Source of the DNA: Burkholderiaceae bacterium
GTDB taxonomy: Bacteria; Pseudomonadota; Gammaproteobacteria; Burkholderiales; Burkholderiaceae_C
DNA: 33,028 nucleotides
NCBI GenBank assembly: GCA_014879655.1
Contig: JACSRS010000044.1
Location: 1 to 33,028 of the forward strand
Reading direction: 5' to 3'
In this document: piece by piece, positions 30,503-33,028 of the stretch
Numbering within the stretch: the stretch's first letter is position 1
Layout of the letters: the number at the start of each line of letters is the position of its first letter
The notes under the pieces: model-generated
Databases searched by the model: none
Told to the model about the DNA's origin: nothing
Seen by the model: the letters and a program-made list of their open reading frames with translations, nothing else
Program-made: the position numbers and the translations under genes

Positions 30503-31171
30503 TCAGCGCGCGGCCTTGTCCAGATAGGCATCCAGTGCAAGCTTCAGGTTGCCCGGTTTGAGCAGCGTCTCCGTCAGTACCAGCGCCTTCTTCACGTCAT
30601 CCACCGGCATCTGATTGGCCAGCACCTGACGGTTCCTGGCGGCCTGGGTTGTGCCCTTGCCCGCATAAGCCACTGAGACGTTGTACAGCGCCAAGCCCAA
30701 AACCTTGTCCTGTCGCACGCCCTTGCCGCCCTGATAGAGAAAGCCCAGGTTACTCAGTGCATCGATGTCGCCTTGGTCGGCGGCGAGGCGGTACCAGCGC
30801 GCCGCCTCGGCATAGTTCACCTCCATGCCCACGCCATGCTCGTACATCGCCCCCAGGTTGTACTGTGCGTCCGAATTGCCCTGTTTCGCCGCCTTGAGGT
30901 ACCACGCCGCTGCCTGCTTCAGGTCTTTGGCGACGCCATAGCCGTTTTCGTAGAGCACGCCCATCGCGTACTGGCTGCGCGGATCGCCTCTTTCGGCCAG
31001 CGGACGGGACTCCCGCAAGGCCTTGGCGTAGTCGCCCGCAGCGAAGGCGGCGGCGGCTTCGTCGAAGCCTGCCACGGCTGGCAACATGGTCAAGGCCAGA
31101 CCGGCGCAAAGCAGCAGGCGGGCGGCCGTTTGGCGTCGGGCCGGGGTCAGCGGGAGGTAGATGGTTCTCAT
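30503..31171 (-). CDS. Sel1-repeat (TPR-like) exported protein
   Basis: The start at 31171 (MRTIYLPLTPARRQTAARLL) gives a signal peptide ending near AVAGF; the frame is open to 31210 with a GTG and an ATG, so the start is not certain and no good ribosome site is visible for any of them. The mature part has about four Sel1 units: ESRPLAERGDPRSQYAMGVL, AAWYLKAAKQGNSDAQYNLG, ARWYRLAADQGDIDALSNLG and a divergent fourth. Sel1 proteins are helical adapters that bind other proteins, often in the periplasm. The first 222 residues hold everything recognised, and partners are unknown. It is convergent with cytochrome c4 across a terminator. Confidence 0.82.
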   Translation of the reverse strand: MRTIYLPLTPARRQTAARLLLCAGLALTMLPAVAGFDEAAAAFAAGDYAKALRESRPLAERGDPRSQYAMGVLYENGYGVAKDLKQAAAWYLKAAKQGNSDAQYNLGAMYEHGVGMEVNYAEAARWYRLAADQGDIDALSNLGFLYQGGKGVRQDKVLGLALYNVSVAYAGKGTTQAARNRQVLANQMPVDDVKKALVLTETLLKPGNLKLALDAYLDKAAR

Positions 31172-31286
31172 GGTGGAGGAGGGGGGAAGGAGTTTTGGCA
31201 TATTTTTCACTAGTTTTGGCAGGTATCCATCGTCGAATCGTCAGATGGCGCTATCAATTACATTGCGATCGACAGGCGCGATCCGT

Positions 31287-31724
31287 TCAGTCCTTCGTCG
31301 CCTGGCGCTGCACGCAGTCGATGTAGGCCGCACCGTCGGGCGGGCGGCCGGCGCGCTGGCTCTCCCAGATCATGCGGCCCAGACAGTCCATGGCGGCATG
31401 GTGGGCCTCGTGCAGCGAATCGCGCCGATGCGCCAGCAGCTCCACCGCCTGGCGGATGCCGCGGGGCTGGTCGATGCTGCACTGCTCGCTGATCGACAGG
31501 TGCATCGACAGGTGCAGGAAGGGACTGGTGGCGACATCGCTGGCGGTTTCCATGTTGCGAAGCGCGGCGTCAACATCGGCCAGATCGGCGTGATATTCGG
31601 GATGCTCGGCAATCCACAGGCTGGCCAGCGTCTCGATGGCCTCCATGGGTTCGCCGGCGCAGGATTTGGCATAGACGGCGCAAAAGAAGCGCCGCACGTC
31701 GGCCTGACTCGGTTGGATCAGCAT
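31287..31724 (-). CDS. DUF1841 family protein
   Basis: The start at 31724 (MLIQPSQADVRRFFCAVYAK) is chosen because the family begins this way; the frame is open to 31892, but the extension overlaps the divergent thiolase gene. The 145-residue protein contains IAEHPEYHADLADVDAAL, then FLHLSMHLSISEQCSIDQP and MIWESQRAGRPPDGAAYI, strings typical of the widespread betaproteobacterial DUF1841 family. Histidine- and glutamate-rich segments may bind metal, but no function is known. It is divergent from the thiolase gene over 115 bp, with a possible promoter in between that I cannot resolve. It is a usual neighbour-independent housekeeping gene in the group. Confidence 0.85.
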   Translation of the reverse strand: MLIQPSQADVRRFFCAVYAKSCAGEPMEAIETLASLWIAEHPEYHADLADVDAALRNMETASDVATSPFLHLSMHLSISEQCSIDQPRGIRQAVELLAHRRDSLHEAHHAAMDCLGRMIWESQRAGRPPDGAAYIDCVQRQATKD

Positions 31725-31839
31725 GGACGCTATTGTCCCGCAGGGCGCACGGCTGTGCCGGGTCTTGGGTACAGTGTGGGCGTCCCGGGCGACCCGCCTG
31801 CCCCTTGCCCCTTGCTGAACCGATCTACCGGAGGTATTC

Positions 31840-33028
31840 ATGAGCCACTCATCCAGCGCAGCTTTCGTCTGCGACGCCATCCGCACCCCCATCGGCCGCT
31901 ACGGCGGCTCCCTGTCCGGCGTGCGCACCGACGACCTCGGGGCGCTGCCGATCAAGGCGCTGATGGCGCGCAACCCGTCGCTCGACTGGGGCGCGCTGGA
32001 CGATGTGCTGTACGGCTGCGCCAACCAGGCCGGCGAAGACAACCGCAACGTTGCGCACATGGCGAGCCTGCTGGCAGGCCTGCCAGCGGAGGTGCCGGGC
32101 GCCACCATCAACCGACTGTGTGGCTCGGGGCTGGACGCACTGGGCACGGCCGCGCGAGCCATCCGTGCGGGCGAGGCCAGCCTGATGATCGCCGGCGGCG
32201 TCGAGAGCATGAGCCGCGCGCCCTTTGTGATGCCCAAGGCCGAAAGCGCGTTCTCGCGTGCCAACGCGGTCTACGACACCACCATCGGCTGGCGCTTTGT
32301 GAACAAGCTGATGAAGGCACAGTACGGTGTCGATTCGATGCCTGAAACGGCCGAAAACGTGGCCGCCGACTACCGCATCGAACGCGAGGCGCAGGATCGC
32401 ATGGCGCTGGCCAGCCAGGAAAAGGCGTTGGCCGCGCAGCAGGCCGGCCATCTGGCGCGCGAGATCGTGCCGGTGAGCTTGCCGCAGAAAAAGGGCGATC
32501 CGGTGCTGTTCAGCCAGGACGAATACCCGCGCCAGACCAGCCTGGACGCGCTGGCCAGGCTCAAGGGGGTGGTGCGGCCCGACGGCACGGTCACCGCCGG
32601 TAACGCCAGCGGCGTCAACGACGGTGCCTGTGCGCTGCTGCTGGCCAGCGAGGCCGCCGCCAACCGGCATGGTCTCGCCCCGCGGGCGCGGGTCGTCGGA
32701 ATGGCCACAGCAGGGGTGGCGCCGCGCATCATGGGCATCGGACCGGCACCTGCGACGCAGAAAGTGCTCGCACTCACCGGCCTGACGCTGGCGCAGATCG
32801 ACGTGATCGAACTCAATGAAGCCTTTGCCGCGCAAGGCCTGGCGGTGCTGCGGCTGCTGGGCCTGCGCGACGATGACGAGCGCGTCAACGCCTGGGGCGG
32901 CGCCATTGCGTTGGGCCATCCGCTGGGTGCGTCCGGTGCCCGGCTGGCCACCACCGCCATCAACCGCCTGCACGCCACCGGCGGGCGCTACGCGCTGTGC
33001 ACCATGTGCATCGGCGTGGGGCAGGGCA
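31840..33028 (+). CDS. pcaF: 3-oxoadipyl-CoA / acetyl-CoA thiolase (PcaF-like), cut by window end
   Basis: The ATG at 31840 has a strong GGAGGT ribosome site. The frame runs open to the window end, with 396 residues visible; family members have about 400, so only the last few are missing. Conserved thiolase features are present: the acyl-accepting Cys94 in NRLCGSG, GGVESMSRAPFVM, the His in GGAIALGHPLGASG and Cys390 in CTMCIGVGQG. The strings YGCANQAGEDNRNVA and DTTIGWRFVN are typical of PcaF, which splits 3-oxoadipyl-CoA in the beta-ketoadipate pathway. No pca or paa neighbours are visible, so the symbol is a family best guess. It could also act in beta-oxidation-type degradation. Confidence 0.85.
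   Translation, partial: MSHSSSAAFVCDAIRTPIGRYGGSLSGVRTDDLGALPIKALMARNPSLDWGALDDVLYGCANQAGEDNRNVAHMASLLAGLPAEVPGATINRLCGSGLDALGTAARAIRAGEASLMIAGGVESMSRAPFVMPKAESAFSRANAVYDTTIGWRFVNKLMKAQYGVDSMPETAENVAADYRIEREAQDRMALASQEKALAAQQAGHLAREIVPVSLPQKKGDPVLFSQDEYPRQTSLDALARLKGVVRPDGTVTAGNASGVNDGACALLLASEAAANRHGLAPRARVVGMATAGVAPRIMGIGPAPATQKVLALTGLTLAQIDVIELNEAFAAQGLAVLRLLGLRDDDERVNAWGGAIALGHPLGASGARLATTAINRLHATGGRYALCTMCIGVGQG

Noticed and set aside
1-33028. CRISPR array or insertion sequence
   Set aside because: I found no spaced short repeats with unique spacers and no transposase. The repeats seen are tandem and coding or at a gene end.

Overview
The window looks like chromosome from a GC-rich betaproteobacterium. 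Third codon positions are strongly GC, and the protein set (TamA/TamB, DUF1841, a MoxR/CoxE-like pair, cytochrome c4, a PcaF-type thiolase) suggests Burkholderiales, probably Comamonadaceae-like. The taxonomy is inference. The left 20 kb is the late half of a siphovirus-like prophage and the right 13 kb is ordinary chromosome.

Prophage, about 1-20018. The order is a head decoration protein, the major capsid protein, a head-tail connector, a tail terminator and a tail tube protein. A bidirectional terminator and a small antisense membrane-protein ORF follow. Next come a 1082-residue tape measure protein, a series of tail-tip or fibre proteins (two large proteins with shared beta-rich modules, a LamG-domain protein, a repeat protein, and a hub-like protein with a tandem-repeat N-terminus) and a second internal terminator. 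The lysis cassette holds a membrane-anchored transglycosylase, a 27-residue one-TM peptide and overlapping Rz/Rz1 spanins. No sheath gene, integrase, repressor, terminase or portal is visible; if present they lie to the left of the window. The prophage ends with a convergent MmeI-like (type IIL) restriction-methylation enzyme and a divergent 121-codon gene whose start abuts a perfect LexA box. A truncated tRNA 5' end follows, with its promoter still attached, and is the likely right attachment-site relic.

Chromosome, about 20019-33028. There is a three-gene minus-strand operon (conserved hypothetical, tamA, tamB) for outer-membrane/envelope assembly, a divergent hemerythrin-like gene, and a minus-strand moxR-GNAT-coxE-like operon. 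Divergent to moxR lies a dihaem cytochrome c4 gene whose promoter region carries a perfect FNR/Anr palindrome. The remainder is a Sel1-repeat protein, a DUF1841 protein and a 3-oxoadipyl-CoA-type thiolase cut by the window end.

The most interesting material is at the prophage right edge (LexA box, unknown small protein, type IIL enzyme, orphan tRNA promoter), the antisense membrane protein in the tail operon, and the modular tail-tip proteins.
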